A stretch of DNA of 51,127 nucleotides from Methylococcales bacterium (GTDB taxonomy: Bacteria; Pseudomonadota; Gammaproteobacteria; Methylococcales; Methylomonadaceae), in assembly GCA_028712795.1 (NCBI GenBank), contig JAQTPT010000024.1:1-51127 (forward strand), read 5' to 3'. How positions within the stretch are numbered: position 1 is the stretch's first letter; every line of letters starts with the position of its first letter. The notes below the pieces were generated by a model. It did no database searches and was not told the origin of the DNA. It saw only the letters and a list, made by a program, of their open reading frames with translations. This document shows, in pieces, positions 7,678 through 17,388 of the stretch. A program made the translations under genes and the position numbers.

Positions 7678-8212
7678 TTATTGCGTTTCGATGATCTTTT
7701 TCCGCTGCTTAAATCGATAGGAGTCATTACCGGTTTCAAGAATATCGCAGTGATGGGTTACTCGATCTAACAAAGCGGTGGTCATCTTGGCATCGCCAAA
7801 TACCTGAACCCATTCGACGAAGTTTAGATTCGTAGTAATGATCAATGATGTTTTCTCATAGAGTTGGCTGATAAGGTGAAACAGTAATGCGCCGCCCGAT
7901 TCAGGAAATGGTAGATAACCCAATTCATCCAAAAAAAACGCATCCATCACCGCAACCTGTTTGCCCAGATTTCCGGCTTTACCCTGCTGTTTTTCTCATT
8001 CCAGTTGATTGACAAGGTCCACAGCATTATAGAATCTTGCCCGCTTACCCTGATGGATGGCGGCCACTGCCAAAGCGGTAGCAAGATGTGTTTTGCCAGT
8101 ACCTGTGCCACCGACCAGGATGAGGTTGTGCGCTTGCTCCATGAAACCACCTGTGGCCAGTTGTTCAATCCGGGCTTTTTGCAAAGGTGTTTCTATTGCA
8201 AAATCGTTGCAC
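7678..8212 (-). pseudogene. istB: IS21-family istB ATPase remnant
   Basis: Read from about 8212, the frame gives ETPLQKARIEQLATGGF, then the Walker A loop VGGTGTGKTHLATAL, NAVDLVNQLE and, after an in-frame TGA at 7993-7995, the Walker B and sensor block [21 protein letters not shown]. It ends with [26 protein letters not shown] and [16 protein letters not shown]. These are the standard landmarks of IstB, the helper ATPase for IS21 transposition. About 60 N-terminal residues and the partner istA are missing, and one nonsense codon interrupts it. It is therefore a dead fragment. Confidence 0.9.
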
Positions 8213-8737
8213 TATTTAAAAAACTAATCTCAACTCTTACGATAGTGGAGCCTCTATTTTTTTACTAATAGCTTTTGAGGCATCCCTACCCCTAAAAACC
8301 GCAAAAAATACTCGACCGCTAATATCTTCGTTTGCCCCAAGCCGAGTAATAATTCCAAAACGAATTAATTACAATCTTCACATATTAGTCAACTGGCTTG
8401 CAGCTCATAAATCAAACAATTGCTGGTTAGACATACCTGCTTAATTTACATATAATTTGATAGTAGACAGTGCGCGATTCGAACGTGCGAGCATCGCATT
8501 AAAAGGGCTTCAAGTAATTCGTAACATACTGTTATTTATAGATTAATAATTGGACGCTCATTGCAAATTGCCGGACTTTTCGCCACTGTGCACAACCAAT
8601 CCCGGCAAAAATCCGGCAATAAAAAATCCTTCTATACTTACCCTTCGCCGCTTGTCGACCCCATTGCTACCAATCAATGAAATCGGCTGAAGGGCAGCTC
8701 ATAGAGTTACACCGGTCAGCCAATGAATTGTATGAAT
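8213..8737. other. Intergenic stretch without a recognisable gene
   Basis: This AT-rich spacer between the istB remnant and the STAND gene contains no convincing coding frame or RNA gene. The only structure noted is TTGCCGGA (8568-8575) and its complement TCCGGCAA (8612-8619), a possible hairpin with a 36-base loop, read on either strand. It may mark the edge of the defence island. Confidence 0.4.
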
Positions 8738-11344
8738 TTAATTTCCATTAAATCCATGACGCTGGGCTAACTTTAAACAATGATCGTTTTCGGGGTCCTT
8801 TTGCAACCCTGCTTTAACATATTCTAAAGCTTGAGCCTCTTGATTTAGATGAATAGCTAACCACGCCATTCGAGAAAGATCATCTGCATCAGCTTCAGTT
8901 TTTCGACGCTCTAAAACAGTAGTCATTTGTTGCGCAAGAGCTTGTATTTCCTGATAATAGTTTGTAACCTCTTGCTTGCCTAGAAGCTGGTTTAATCGAT
9001 TTGCAGTGTTAGAAACATCATAGAATGGAATATCTGGCAGCTGAGATCGTTCGACAAATGCATGCATTTCGCCCATCACATCTCCTAATCGATGACAAAC
9101 AAATGCGAGTGTTCGCCACGCTTCAGCAACTTGAGCCCCTCCAATTTCTGACTCTAAAAATTTATTTATTTCGTCTTTTGCTTCTAAAAAGCTCTGATCG
9201 GTTGCTGTTTCAATATGCCATTGAGCTAAAATTAACCAACCTGACGGATAGTGACGACAAATCATTTCTATGATCGGTTTATAACTCTTATAAACTTCCA
9301 CAGCATCAGCTTTCTTTGCTACAGTCGCAATAAAGCCTTCTAATTTTTTTGCCAAACCAAGAGAAAGATCATTTGATCGACTAGGGCCTAGCATTTTTAG
9401 AATATCAACATCAGATTGAATTTGGGATTTTTGGGTACTGATAATTAGTTTTTTTTTGCCAAATATGCTAGCAACTAGAGGAAGACTGAGAAATTCTTGA
9501 TTGTCGGTAGGGGCTGTATGGCTTTCCGTCAGGGAATAATTTAATAATGACTCAATTCCCGCTTCCACTTGGTGACGTTCGCCAGTTGATCTAAGTAGAA
9601 CTGCTTCAAGTGCAAGGCGAGGTATCAACGAATTCCAAGCAGAAAGTGTCATAAACGCTCTTTGAGCACAAGGAGTTAATGCTGTATAAGTTCTCTCAAA
9701 TAATGCTGTGAGTATATCGTCACTACCGGCCACTATGTGCGGGATGCTTCCGGTTTTTTTCGTTTTACTAACTTCTCCTAATAATATTTTTATAATATAC
9801 GGATGCCCTTCCGATTTATTAAAAAGATCTTCTTTATATGACTTTGTCAGAATCTCTTGAATTCCAAGTCGATTGGCATATTGCGTAATAAGTTCTTCAG
9901 CCTCATTATTTGTCATTCCAGATATATCAATTGGGTAGTCTCCTTTAAAGTTACGAAGACGAGTAGTAATAAGCGCTTTATTAGGTAGACGGATAAAAGT
10001 ATCAATCCAAGTAAACATTTCTAGAGGGTTCTGTGTGGTCTCGAAGTTATCAAAGATAAACAAAGATGGACCAACTTCGCTTTTCTGCAATTGTTGTTCA
10101 AAATATGACAATGGATTAAAACCTTTTGCCTTAATGTCATCATCAGAAAGTGTAAGCTTTGCATAATACTTACTCATGTCTTCAGGGCTGACAACATTTG
10201 CGTGGACAGCTTTCGGACCCGTGAATTGCAAATCTACATCGCGTGCGCTTAGCCAAACTACTGTCATATAGTGTTGGCCGTTATAAATGCTATTAAGAAC
10301 TTTCAAAGCTAAAGATGTTTTTCCAATACCGCCTCTACCACGAAGAGTAATAATCGGATGCCGATCATCAAGCAAAAGCTTTAGCAATTCGGATTCCAAT
10401 TCTGGCCGAGATATATAATCAATATTTGGATAAGGTGCATTCGATAAACAATTACCTTTAGGCATTAATTCACCGTGCCCTTCCGTTTCGCTAGGCGGTA
10501 AAATACCGGGAGGGGTTGAATATAATTTAGAATCGCCACTTTTCTTATTATCAGTTACATATGAAATAAGTTCGTAGGATTTTGCTGAAAAGCTACCGTT
10601 AGCATAATAAAAATCGCTCAACTCAGGATCACTTTCTAATAAAGAAACCAATCGAGGATTATTCCAAAAAATGTAAATACCATTGACAAAATTAAGAGTG
10701 GTATTCTTTTTAAGATAATCTAATGATTCACAGCCTTCTGTAATTGCTGAAACACGATATTTTCCAGATAAGTTTCTATGAAGGTATGCCCAAGGTCGCT
10801 TAAATAATGAGAAATTCGAGATAAATGTATCTATACTCTCTCTTAGATATTCTGCAGGTTGAGAAACTGTTCCTGGTCGAGTAGCTCCGTGCCCTTTTGT
10901 TTTGTTGCGAAGAGTTGAAAATAGTCGAAACCATCGCTTCATATCGGATTTCGCCGGAACATCTTCTGATTCAATATCTAATGAAGTTAACGCTTGTTTT
11001 ATTGCAGTAACTGCTTTGTATTGCCAATCACCTTCACGGCAGAGCTTTGTCAGTTCATTCTGTTCAGGATATGCTTCTGTAATTAAATATTGGGAAGATG
11101 GGCCTGTAAGAACGTCATCAATTGCCTTAGCCCACTCACCAATGCCGTCTGCATGTGCAAGGGTATGTTCAATACGGTAACGGTTTCTATCTTTGTCATC
11201 GGATATGGCGGAAATCATCCCAAGCACTACCGTTTTAGTAATTGCCTCAGCAATCAAGAGCAAATCAATAAAATAAGTAAAATCAGAGTCTGATTTTGAA
11301 TTTTCAGCACGTTGTAAAATCTGAGATATCGCTTTGTGGCTCAT
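8738..11344 (-). CDS. STAND-type NTPase, candidate defence protein
   Basis: This 868-residue protein has three visible parts. Residues about 1-300 form a helical N-terminal region of unknown role, a possible effector or sensor (contains RWFRLFSTLRNKTKGHG, like the HEPN-type RNxxxxH context, here RNKTKGH). Residues about 325-600 form an NB-ARC-like ATPase with Walker A GRGGIGKTSLALK and Walker B SLFIFDNFE, plus a TTRLRNF sensor. The C-terminus has winged-helix and TPR-like repeats (EAQALEYVKAGLQKDPEN). STAND proteins are signalling switches that oligomerise on sensing a trigger. RN(x4)H is the core motif of HEPN ribonucleases, so the N-terminus could be a HEPN effector. The gene is visibly more AT-rich than the operon to its right and is separated from it by 346 bp, suggesting separate acquisition. 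Confidence 0.75.
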   Translation of the reverse strand: MSHKAISQILQRAENSKSDSDFTYFIDLLLIAEAITKTVVLGMISAISDDKDRNRYRIEHTLAHADGIGEWAKAIDDVLTGPSSQYLITEAYPEQNELTKLCREGDWQYKAVTAIKQALTSLDIESEDVPAKSDMKRWFRLFSTLRNKTKGHGATRPGTVSQPAEYLRESIDTFISNFSLFKRPWAYLHRNLSGKYRVSAITEGCESLDYLKKNTTLNFVNGIYIFWNNPRLVSLLESDPELSDFYYANGSFSAKSYELISYVTDNKKSGDSKLYSTPPGILPPSETEGHGELMPKGNCLSNAPYPNIDYISRPELESELLKLLLDDRHPIITLRGRGGIGKTSLALKVLNSIYNGQHYMTVVWLSARDVDLQFTGPKAVHANVVSPEDMSKYYAKLTLSDDDIKAKGFNPLSYFEQQLQKSEVGPSLFIFDNFETTQNPLEMFTWIDTFIRLPNKALITTRLRNFKGDYPIDISGMTNNEAEELITQYANRLGIQEILTKSYKEDLFNKSEGHPYIIKILLGEVSKTKKTGSIPHIVAGSDDILTALFERTYTALTPCAQRAFMTLSAWNSLIPRLALEAVLLRSTGERHQVEAGIESLLNYSLTESHTAPTDNQEFLSLPLVASIFGKKKLIISTQKSQIQSDVDILKMLGPSRSNDLSLGLAKKLEGFIATVAKKADAVEVYKSYKPIIEMICRHYPSGWLILAQWHIETATDQSFLEAKDEINKFLESEIGGAQVAEAWRTLAFVCHRLGDVMGEMHAFVERSQLPDIPFYDVSNTANRLNQLLGKQEVTNYYQEIQALAQQMTTVLERRKTEADADDLSRMAWLAIHLNQEAQALEYVKAGLQKDPENDHCLKLAQRHGFNGN

Positions 11345-11690
11345 GTAGTTATTTCATTCCGTTAACTTTGTGATGATATTTTAAGAACAAGGGGAAAAGT
11401 ATAACAAAGCTTTTCTGTCTAAATGGAGTCTTGCGCATTTGGTTAGCTGATTGATTATTGAATGACTGCTTTTAAAGCTTTACCGAGCATTCAACTTAAA
11501 TTGTTGACAGACTGAAAATGGCAGAGGGACTAAACCACTTCACGCTAGGGTGTGCTGTGTAGCAAAGCCATGGATAGTTAAGTTCAAGTAGTTCCAGGTG
11601 GCTACCTTGACTGGAATACACAGTAATGTTCCGTATAGTAGAAGCTAACGTACAATTTTTCCTTTTTCTGAGTCCCACATTATTGATCTA
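11345..11690. other. Intergenic spacer between kinase operon and STAND gene
   Basis: The 346-bp gap has no convincing gene. A 60-codon minus-strand frame (11496-11678) has no ribosome site or family resemblance. The gap should hold the end of the defence operon and the promoter of the STAND gene, but I saw no clear terminator hairpin or consensus promoter. Confidence 0.4.
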
Positions 11691-13166
11691 TCACCAAAAA
11701 CCCAATTCTTGATACCGCTTGCGCTTTGACTCTAGCTCGGGAACGCTTTGGTTTATTCGTAAGGCATGTCGAAGGTATCCTGCTGCGGCAGTATAGTCTC
11801 TCATTTGTTCACAAACCTGAACAAGTCGAGTCAGTACATGGAGTTTAGCCGGTGACTTTCTATTTATCTTTTCAAGCGTGATGCGTGCCTCAGAAAAATT
11901 AGCTTCCAAACCATATATAGTAGCCATCAGAAATTCTAACTCCAGTGATTCGCCATCAAGGGACATAGCGTCTTCCAAAATTGCTTTTGCACAATCAACT
12001 TTGCGCAGAGCCAGAAAAGTTTTGATACCAAGCAAACGTATGGCTTTTCCGTTTTCATCCTCTGGAAAGCCATGCGACATTTCCCGGTTAAAGACCTCTT
12101 CAAATTCAAATAGCCTATTAGCCCGATAAAGCGCATTGAGCTGCTGGACTAACACTATGCAATCGCGAGTCTGTGAGAATTCGGCTTCGGCAATTCTTGC
12201 TGCTTTTAGATAATCTTTTTTATCCAATGCTTCAAGCACCGAAATTGACCAATCTACAGTTGTCGGAACGGCAGACAACGCGATTGAATAGCTAGGTGTT
12301 TTCAGCTGTTCTAGGCGAGCTGCATTGAATGCACTGCGCAATGAAGAAATATTCGAAAATCTATCGGATGGCTTCTTTTCCATGCAATGGGCGATAAACG
12401 AATCCAAATCCGGGTGAATATAAGAATTTATTTCACTCGGCTTCTTAATCGGCGCATGATGTCTGACCTGCGCGGGCGTATCGTGGGGAAGTTGACCTGT
12501 CAGCAATTGATAAAGCAAAACCCCCAAACTATAGATGTCACCACGAAGCAAATCTTCAAAAACCCCCTTGCGTGAAACGCTGTCAGAGAACTCGGGTGCG
12601 GCGTATAAAACAGTCCCCCCGTTTTCCCGTGTACGGACATAAATCTCTTCTGGTAACGCTGAACTCCCAAAATCAGTTAGCTTAACCAGATCGTTTGCAC
12701 CTACAAGGATGTTATGTGGTTTGATATCCCCGTGAGAGATTGCCGTTGATTGGCTAGCCAAAAAACCAACTGCCTCCAGTACTTGCTCGTAGATGTGGAA
12801 CAATCGCACGAAGGTATTGCCAAAATGCTGACTACGTTGCTCTAGTTTCTGAGCCAAGCTCTGACTAGGAAAGTATTCCATCTCAATGAAGAACCACTCA
12901 TTTTCAGGGGGAATCCGCCCCATATCCATTATTTTGACGATATTGGGGTGTGACTCGATATTCAGTAATTCCTTACCTTCCGCGAGATGGCGATCTTCCT
13001 TAGTTAAATCTTTGGGGATTTTTACGGCGACGATTGCACCATCGCTTAACCGTTCCGCTCGCCAAACCCAACCATGGCTTCCGTCCCCCAAGCACTCCAA
13101 CAATAGATATCTATTACCCAAACGCTTATTGGTGCCTGGCAGAAAATGTGCCGATTTGATATTCAT
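11691..13166 (-). CDS. Serine/threonine protein kinase with TPR-like C-terminus
   Basis: Residues about 20-285 are a Hanks-type kinase. The glycine-rich loop is LGDGSHGWVW, the ATP lysine is in VAVKIPK (about Lys49), the catalytic loop is HGDIKPHN (Asp about 146, with HGD for HRD) and the metal site is TDFGSS. YAAPEF is the APE motif and GDIYSLGVLLYQLLTG is helix F. The rest is helical repeats with TPR-like spacing (DYLKAARIAEAEF, NFSEARITLEKI, DYTAAAGYLRHALRIN). The ATG at 13166 is preferred over an upstream in-frame codon because it overlaps the preceding stop as ATGA. No transmembrane helix is present, so it acts in the cytosol. As the last gene of the operon it probably phosphorylates a partner during defence signalling. 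Confidence 0.9.
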   Translation of the reverse strand: MNIKSAHFLPGTNKRLGNRYLLLECLGDGSHGWVWRAERLSDGAIVAVKIPKDLTKEDRHLAEGKELLNIESHPNIVKIMDMGRIPPENEWFFIEMEYFPSQSLAQKLEQRSQHFGNTFVRLFHIYEQVLEAVGFLASQSTAISHGDIKPHNILVGANDLVKLTDFGSSALPEEIYVRTRENGGTVLYAAPEFSDSVSRKGVFEDLLRGDIYSLGVLLYQLLTGQLPHDTPAQVRHHAPIKKPSEINSYIHPDLDSFIAHCMEKKPSDRFSNISSLRSAFNAARLEQLKTPSYSIALSAVPTTVDWSISVLEALDKKDYLKAARIAEAEFSQTRDCIVLVQQLNALYRANRLFEFEEVFNREMSHGFPEDENGKAIRLLGIKTFLALRKVDCAKAILEDAMSLDGESLELEFLMATIYGLEANFSEARITLEKINRKSPAKLHVLTRLVQVCEQMRDYTAAAGYLRHALRINQSVPELESKRKRYQELGFW

Positions 13167-13708
13167 GCTAACCTCACGCAACGTGTTTGCTTTAGGAACA
13201 AGCAGCCGCTTTTTTCTACTTCAAAAATGAAGCGGCTAAACAAAACCGTAACGCTTTGTAAAGGTGGCAGTTGAACACCAACCGACGATTTGAATCCATC
13301 TCGACATCGGCTCAGCAGTTTTTCAGTGTCTGGAGCAGTGACTATCCCCTTATTCCAGGCGGAAAGGATCAGAACAGATGGACTGTTATTCCATCGCATT
13401 GACGCTTCCAATAGATTACGTATTTTTTCATCAAGTTTTTGTTGACCACGAGCAGTCCCATCAAAACGCTCAAATTCAATTAATACCTTTGGTTTCCGCT
13501 GCTCACGGTCAAACCATGTCGAATCAGCGCGAATGTCAGCACCATGAGTCATCGGCGCAGGACATTCAGTTAAAGCCATAAAACCAAGATCCTGTCCAAG
13601 CATATTCCAAGCGCTGCACCCTAAGCTATGCACCAGCACATCTTCATCGCGAACCCCCCATTCCGTTAGCATTGGATATGCCTTCGAGATGAATTCAAGC
13701 GATGACAT
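13163..13708 (-). CDS. Defence-operon protein, possible restriction-nuclease-like fold
   Basis: From ATG 13708 the protein is 181 residues. A longer in-frame start at 13783 lies inside the HerA gene and is less likely. It has no family I can name with certainty. The central segment HGADIRADSTWFD...PKVLIEFERFDG has a D followed about 20 residues later by a hydrophobic strand ending E-F-E-R, the spacing of a PD-(D/E)XK nuclease core. The expected Lys would be replaced (E-x-E-R). A later strand, SPSVLILSAWNKG, fits the same fold. It is 25 bp from the HerA stop and overlaps the kinase start. A nuclease or nuclease-like sensor is an inference only. Confidence 0.45.
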   Translation of the reverse strand: MSSLEFISKAYPMLTEWGVRDEDVLVHSLGCSAWNMLGQDLGFMALTECPAPMTHGADIRADSTWFDREQRKPKVLIEFERFDGTARGQQKLDEKIRNLLEASMRWNNSPSVLILSAWNKGIVTAPDTEKLLSRCRDGFKSSVGVQLPPLQSVTVLFSRFIFEVEKSGCLFLKQTRCVRLA

Positions 13709-13733
13709 CGCAGTTATGATTCGGCGTGGCAGG

Positions 13734-15419
13734 TCAGTCACTAAACTCGCCCCAAACCCGCAATACTTCGGGCGACTCTCCACCGTGTATCAGAGCCTTT
13801 CCACCTATTTTTACCAGAAGTGACGCTGGAATGGATCGACCGCATACCAAAGCTTCCCCGGTTGATAGACTGGGGAGTTCATCCAGATCAGCCTTGCTAA
13901 CCATATCTGAAGCTTTGGCAATAAAGCGCTGATCATCAGGATTTTTAAGGCGCATGGTAATCAAGGTGTTGCACTGGGATGTAACGTCAGCATCCAGCTT
14001 GGAGGGCCGCTGACTGACAATTGCAAACCCAACCCCAAACTTACGACCTTCACCTGCAATTTTCTTGATGATGCGGTGACTAACGGCATTGCCGCCTGAT
14101 GGGGCAAAATTATGACCTTCTTCATAAACGAGAAAACAGGGACGCAAAGGATCGGTCTTACTTGAAGCCGCTCTCAAAATCTCACTAGAGATTAAAGCGC
14201 AGATCACTTGTTTAGCGGTATCACTTAGGCCTTGTAAATCGATAACCACAAGCCGTCCTTGATGGTTAGAAGGGCGACCAACCATTTTATAAATATCTGT
14301 CGGAGCATCCATCGCTGCTGAATAGAAACTTTGTGCTTCATTGAGTACGCGAGACAATTTCATCGATGCAACTGCGGCACTTCTGCCATTTAAAGCTTTG
14401 GCTTCTGCTTCGGAAAGATCATCCCAACCGCGTAATTCTTCGATGCCATCACCTAACAAATAACGAAGACGGTTAATATCTCTTGGTTCTGTCTTGTCAG
14501 CCGTTCGCCAATAACGAATAGCCACATCAAGAACGCGCTGCTGTGGTTCAGTCAGGCCAGGTAGGATTTCCGATATATCGTCCATTTCAAAGTGATCAAA
14601 CTGCAATGAAAGTTGTGTGTTTTTGCCAGCATACTTGTGCTTAAAAGATTCATTCTGCGGTGTATAAACATGAATTCCGGCCCCAGCCTGCTGCAGGCGT
14701 TCCAACGTATTGCGGATTTTTGGTAAGACGTCGCGGTCACGAACATCCTCTACATCATCCAATCCTTCAGAAAAGTTCAATTGGCCTTTAGCTAATGCTT
14801 TACCGTATTCACCGTGAGGATCAAATACCACTACCGATCCATTGTTCAATGCTACAAGTCGCTCAATGATTCGTCCGACAGTATAGGATTTACCAGACCC
14901 GGTCATCGCCAGTACGGCCATGTGTTCAGTCACGAGTTTATTAACATCCAGGAAGACCGGAACCGTATTGTCACCACGTTCATAACCGACCAGATTGCCT
15001 AAATGTAGGCTGGTGTGTTCATTAAACTCGTAGAAATCGCTAAGGAACTGGAAGTCCACTGTTTCAACGGCTGCACCAGGATCAAGCGGTCGACGCGGAA
15101 TCTTGATCTGTCTGGAGACTGGGTCGCGGTAACCAACCAACTCAAGGTTAGCAAACAGATTTTCACCCGTGACATTGGCGCCGGGTAACAACTCAAGCTC
15201 GGTCACACCATCGCCAAAACCTGCATTGAAAAGCATATTGGAACGATGAATCCGCGTAACGCGGCCAAGGACAGGTACAACGCTTTCGTCAGAGCGTTCT
15301 TGATGCATGATTCGGACAAACTCTCCTCGTCGGACCGAAAAGGAATCCTGCACGACCATCGTGAGCTGCGTGGCATCCCCCGTATTACCTACCAATTTTC
15401 CAAGTACCTTGTGTTTCAT
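13734..15419 (-). CDS. herA: HerA-like DNA-translocating ATPase
   Basis: This 561-residue protein has an N-terminal HAS-barrel (about residues 1-100, with a 'GRVTRIHR' strand pattern). A RecA/FtsK-type motor follows, with Walker A LAMTGSGKSYTVGRIIE (about 170-186), FDPHGEYG after the first strand, Walker B FLVYEEGHNFAPSG (about 427-440) and a Q-rich SQRPSKLD sensor. HerA forms hexamers that pump double-stranded DNA, typically with the nuclease NurA, and a NurA-like gene ends at its start codon (TAATG). In defence operons the pair is thought to process invading DNA. Intact, normal length. Confidence 0.92.
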   Translation of the reverse strand: MKHKVLGKLVGNTGDATQLTMVVQDSFSVRRGEFVRIMHQERSDESVVPVLGRVTRIHRSNMLFNAGFGDGVTELELLPGANVTGENLFANLELVGYRDPVSRQIKIPRRPLDPGAAVETVDFQFLSDFYEFNEHTSLHLGNLVGYERGDNTVPVFLDVNKLVTEHMAVLAMTGSGKSYTVGRIIERLVALNNGSVVVFDPHGEYGKALAKGQLNFSEGLDDVEDVRDRDVLPKIRNTLERLQQAGAGIHVYTPQNESFKHKYAGKNTQLSLQFDHFEMDDISEILPGLTEPQQRVLDVAIRYWRTADKTEPRDINRLRYLLGDGIEELRGWDDLSEAEAKALNGRSAAVASMKLSRVLNEAQSFYSAAMDAPTDIYKMVGRPSNHQGRLVVIDLQGLSDTAKQVICALISSEILRAASSKTDPLRPCFLVYEEGHNFAPSGGNAVSHRIIKKIAGEGRKFGVGFAIVSQRPSKLDADVTSQCNTLITMRLKNPDDQRFIAKASDMVSKADLDELPSLSTGEALVCGRSIPASLLVKIGGKALIHGGESPEVLRVWGEFSD

Positions 15420-16558
15420 TATTCAAAACCCTCGTCCAGACCGGATAGCCACGTACTCTCAACTTCGTTATTCCTAAGTGCTTCATTCAATCCCTGCCGG
15501 TAATAGGCCGAGAATTTTTCCAGAATACTCAATTGCTGCCTGCTCAACAACTGCGGTAATGGCATTGCTTTTTTCCGATTTTGCATATCAAGGATCATCA
15601 GGCGCGATGCCACGGTATCCAATAATTCAGCATTCCAATCAGACTCTTCACCCGCCAATTGAGCCATTTGTATCTGGCCAGCTCGCGCGCTACGGAAGTG
15701 AAAGCCGATAACACCATGCTCCACGGCTTTCGCCGGTTCCAGGCGGGCGCGATTTTCAGTCATCCGAAAGGCAATGGTGCGGGTGAAATTGCCCAGGATG
15801 CCATTAATAAATCGGGTATCACCAATACCCATTAATCGCTCATCAAGGCCCTCAAGTTTACTTGTTGAGCTGAGATCGAAGCCATCCGAAAGCAGGAGGT
15901 GTTTACGTCCTTCCTCTGTTCTCAGATCTTGTCTGGCAATACTGACAATGGCACTGAAGCGCTCGGCCAGAATACTCGCGAGCACAGGACCACCCTGATG
16001 CCATGGAAATAAATCCTGTCTGCGCTGTTGCCAAAACTGGTCAATAGCATCACGCGTCTTAACGTACTCAGCCCAATGACGCACATTCCGTTTCAAGGGA
16101 ATCATATCCCTGTCTATAAATAGCGGGGTATCAATTAAGATGAGGTTCGTAGCCGAACTTTGAGTTAATAGTTTTTCAACCAGGGCATAACAGTGCCGCA
16201 TTTCGACCAAATCCAGGCGTTTACGCTGCGCTTCAAAATCAATGTCATCCAGTTCGGAAATGGAATCAGTGCCTGTTGTACTAACCTTGTTTTCCTGAAT
16301 CAACAGATCAGTTCGCACCGCTGCTGATGCATAAATAAAGCCACCTAAAGCCTTTTGAATGCAAGAGTGGCTTGCAATACCGGATACTGTCAAGCTAACG
16401 ACGACCGGTCTTTTGACTGCCTTGATAAGTCCCGCATCTCTAAATAGCGGCGCCACTTGCTCAATATCACGAATCTGTTTTAACAGACGCCCGGCGCTGC
16501 CGGGTAGGCAAAGTTGACTGTCGATTGCCAAAGCCTGCGCGAGATTAGTTGGTTTCAT
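15419..16558 (-). CDS. nurA: NurA-like nuclease-domain protein, partner of HerA
   Basis: The 379-residue protein is called NurA-like from position and a partial pattern. VVVSLTVSGIASHSCIQKALGG followed by an A-A-V-R strand resembles the first NurA block (hydrophobic strand, D-G-S, then G-x-x-x-A). NLILIDTPLFIDRDM resembles the second (l-l-D-G-P-L). GVIGFHFRSARAGQIQMAQLA resembles the C-terminal 'GF..R..' block. In the first block the expected Asp reads Ser (VSG), so a catalytic acid may be lost or shifted. NurA enzymes degrade DNA 5'-3' when bound to HerA. The stop overlaps the HerA ATG and its own start overlaps the previous stop (ATGA), so expression is coupled. Confidence 0.5.
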   Translation of the reverse strand: MKPTNLAQALAIDSQLCLPGSAGRLLKQIRDIEQVAPLFRDAGLIKAVKRPVVVSLTVSGIASHSCIQKALGGFIYASAAVRTDLLIQENKVSTTGTDSISELDDIDFEAQRKRLDLVEMRHCYALVEKLLTQSSATNLILIDTPLFIDRDMIPLKRNVRHWAEYVKTRDAIDQFWQQRRQDLFPWHQGGPVLASILAERFSAIVSIARQDLRTEEGRKHLLLSDGFDLSSTSKLEGLDERLMGIGDTRFINGILGNFTRTIAFRMTENRARLEPAKAVEHGVIGFHFRSARAGQIQMAQLAGEESDWNAELLDTVASRLMILDMQNRKKAMPLPQLLSRQQLSILEKFSAYYRQGLNEALRNNEVESTWLSGLDEGFE

Positions 16559-17388
16559 GGTTCACGCACTCCCTTTAAATGTTCTGCAAATGCCCAATAA
16601 GGTGAAGATTGCAAGTATGCCAAACCCTCATTTGTGAGGACATGGTTTTCCAGATAGCCAAGGCTTCTTAAGCGATCAAAACTCGCCAGCAAGTCAAATC
16701 TACTCAGATCCAGCAAAGGCACAGCGTTTTTGTTTAGGGTCTCCGAAAGGGCTGCAACGGAAAACACATTCATGCCATAACAACACACCAGGACCGTATT
16801 ATCTTCCGGCATCAAGGCGGGCTTTACCTCATCGGCAACCTTAACCGAGGACACTTTGCCAGCTTGCCTGGAGAACCAGACCAAGAAAGACAACACTTGA
16901 TCGGCATGATTCATCAAGCTGATTGACCACAAAGGCAACACCGTCGCGGCGACCAATCCACTGTTGGAATGAGCTTTCCTGTAGCGGGTATGGAAGAAAT
17001 GATCGTTCCAGTAGTGACCAGCACTGGATTCGCTGCTGCCATCACTACCGTTCAATTGATACATGACTTCTTGAGCGACAACATCAGCCAGTGAATTAGC
17101 GTCCGATACCATTTGCGGAGTCGAAGAAAAACTAACCGACCAATCCAGTCCATCAACCAATGGTCCCACTTTGAAAGGCGGTAGCAATAACAGACAGCAG
17201 CCAGGCTGTCGTGCCCATGATAAATAGGTTTCTTGCTTATCAACAGCCTGTTGAAACGTTTCACCGCACACCAGTACAAACCCAGACTCCGGCAGTGAAT
17301 CTTCAGACCATTCCTCGACGTTGAGAATACTGGCTAAAAAACGCCCCCGGCGATGGCCATAAAGGTCGGGCGATAAGAAGAATTTCAT
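16555..17388 (-). CDS. Unrecognised defence-operon protein (277 aa)
   Basis: No named family is evident. The sequence begins MKFFLSPDLYGHRRGRF. A central segment, GHYWNDHFFHTRYRKAHSNSG, is rich in His, Trp and aromatic residues, and the C-terminal 80 residues have the look of a winged helix (LLASFDRLRSLGYLENHVLTNEGLAYLQS). There is no signal peptide or membrane span. It overlaps both neighbours by 4 bp. It most likely adapts the 1434-residue ATPase to the HerA/NurA pair or binds DNA. That is inferred only from context. Confidence 0.7.
   Translation of the reverse strand: MKFFLSPDLYGHRRGRFLASILNVEEWSEDSLPESGFVLVCGETFQQAVDKQETYLSWARQPGCCLLLLPPFKVGPLVDGLDWSVSFSSTPQMVSDANSLADVVAQEVMYQLNGSDGSSESSAGHYWNDHFFHTRYRKAHSNSGLVAATVLPLWSISLMNHADQVLSFLVWFSRQAGKVSSVKVADEVKPALMPEDNTVLVCCYGMNVFSVAALSETLNKNAVPLLDLSRFDLLASFDRLRSLGYLENHVLTNEGLAYLQSSPYWAFAEHLKGVREP

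Noticed and set aside
4379..8000. UGA recoding as tryptophan, suggested by in-frame TGA codons in the transposase and istB
   Set aside because: The istB TGA is at a position where Trp is not expected, a TAG also occurs in the transposase, and intact genes in the window end with TGA. Ordinary nonsense mutations are simpler.
8461..8500. tRNA-like GATTCGAAC text near 8473
   Set aside because: No acceptor or anticodon stems could be built around it, and the matching arms are missing.
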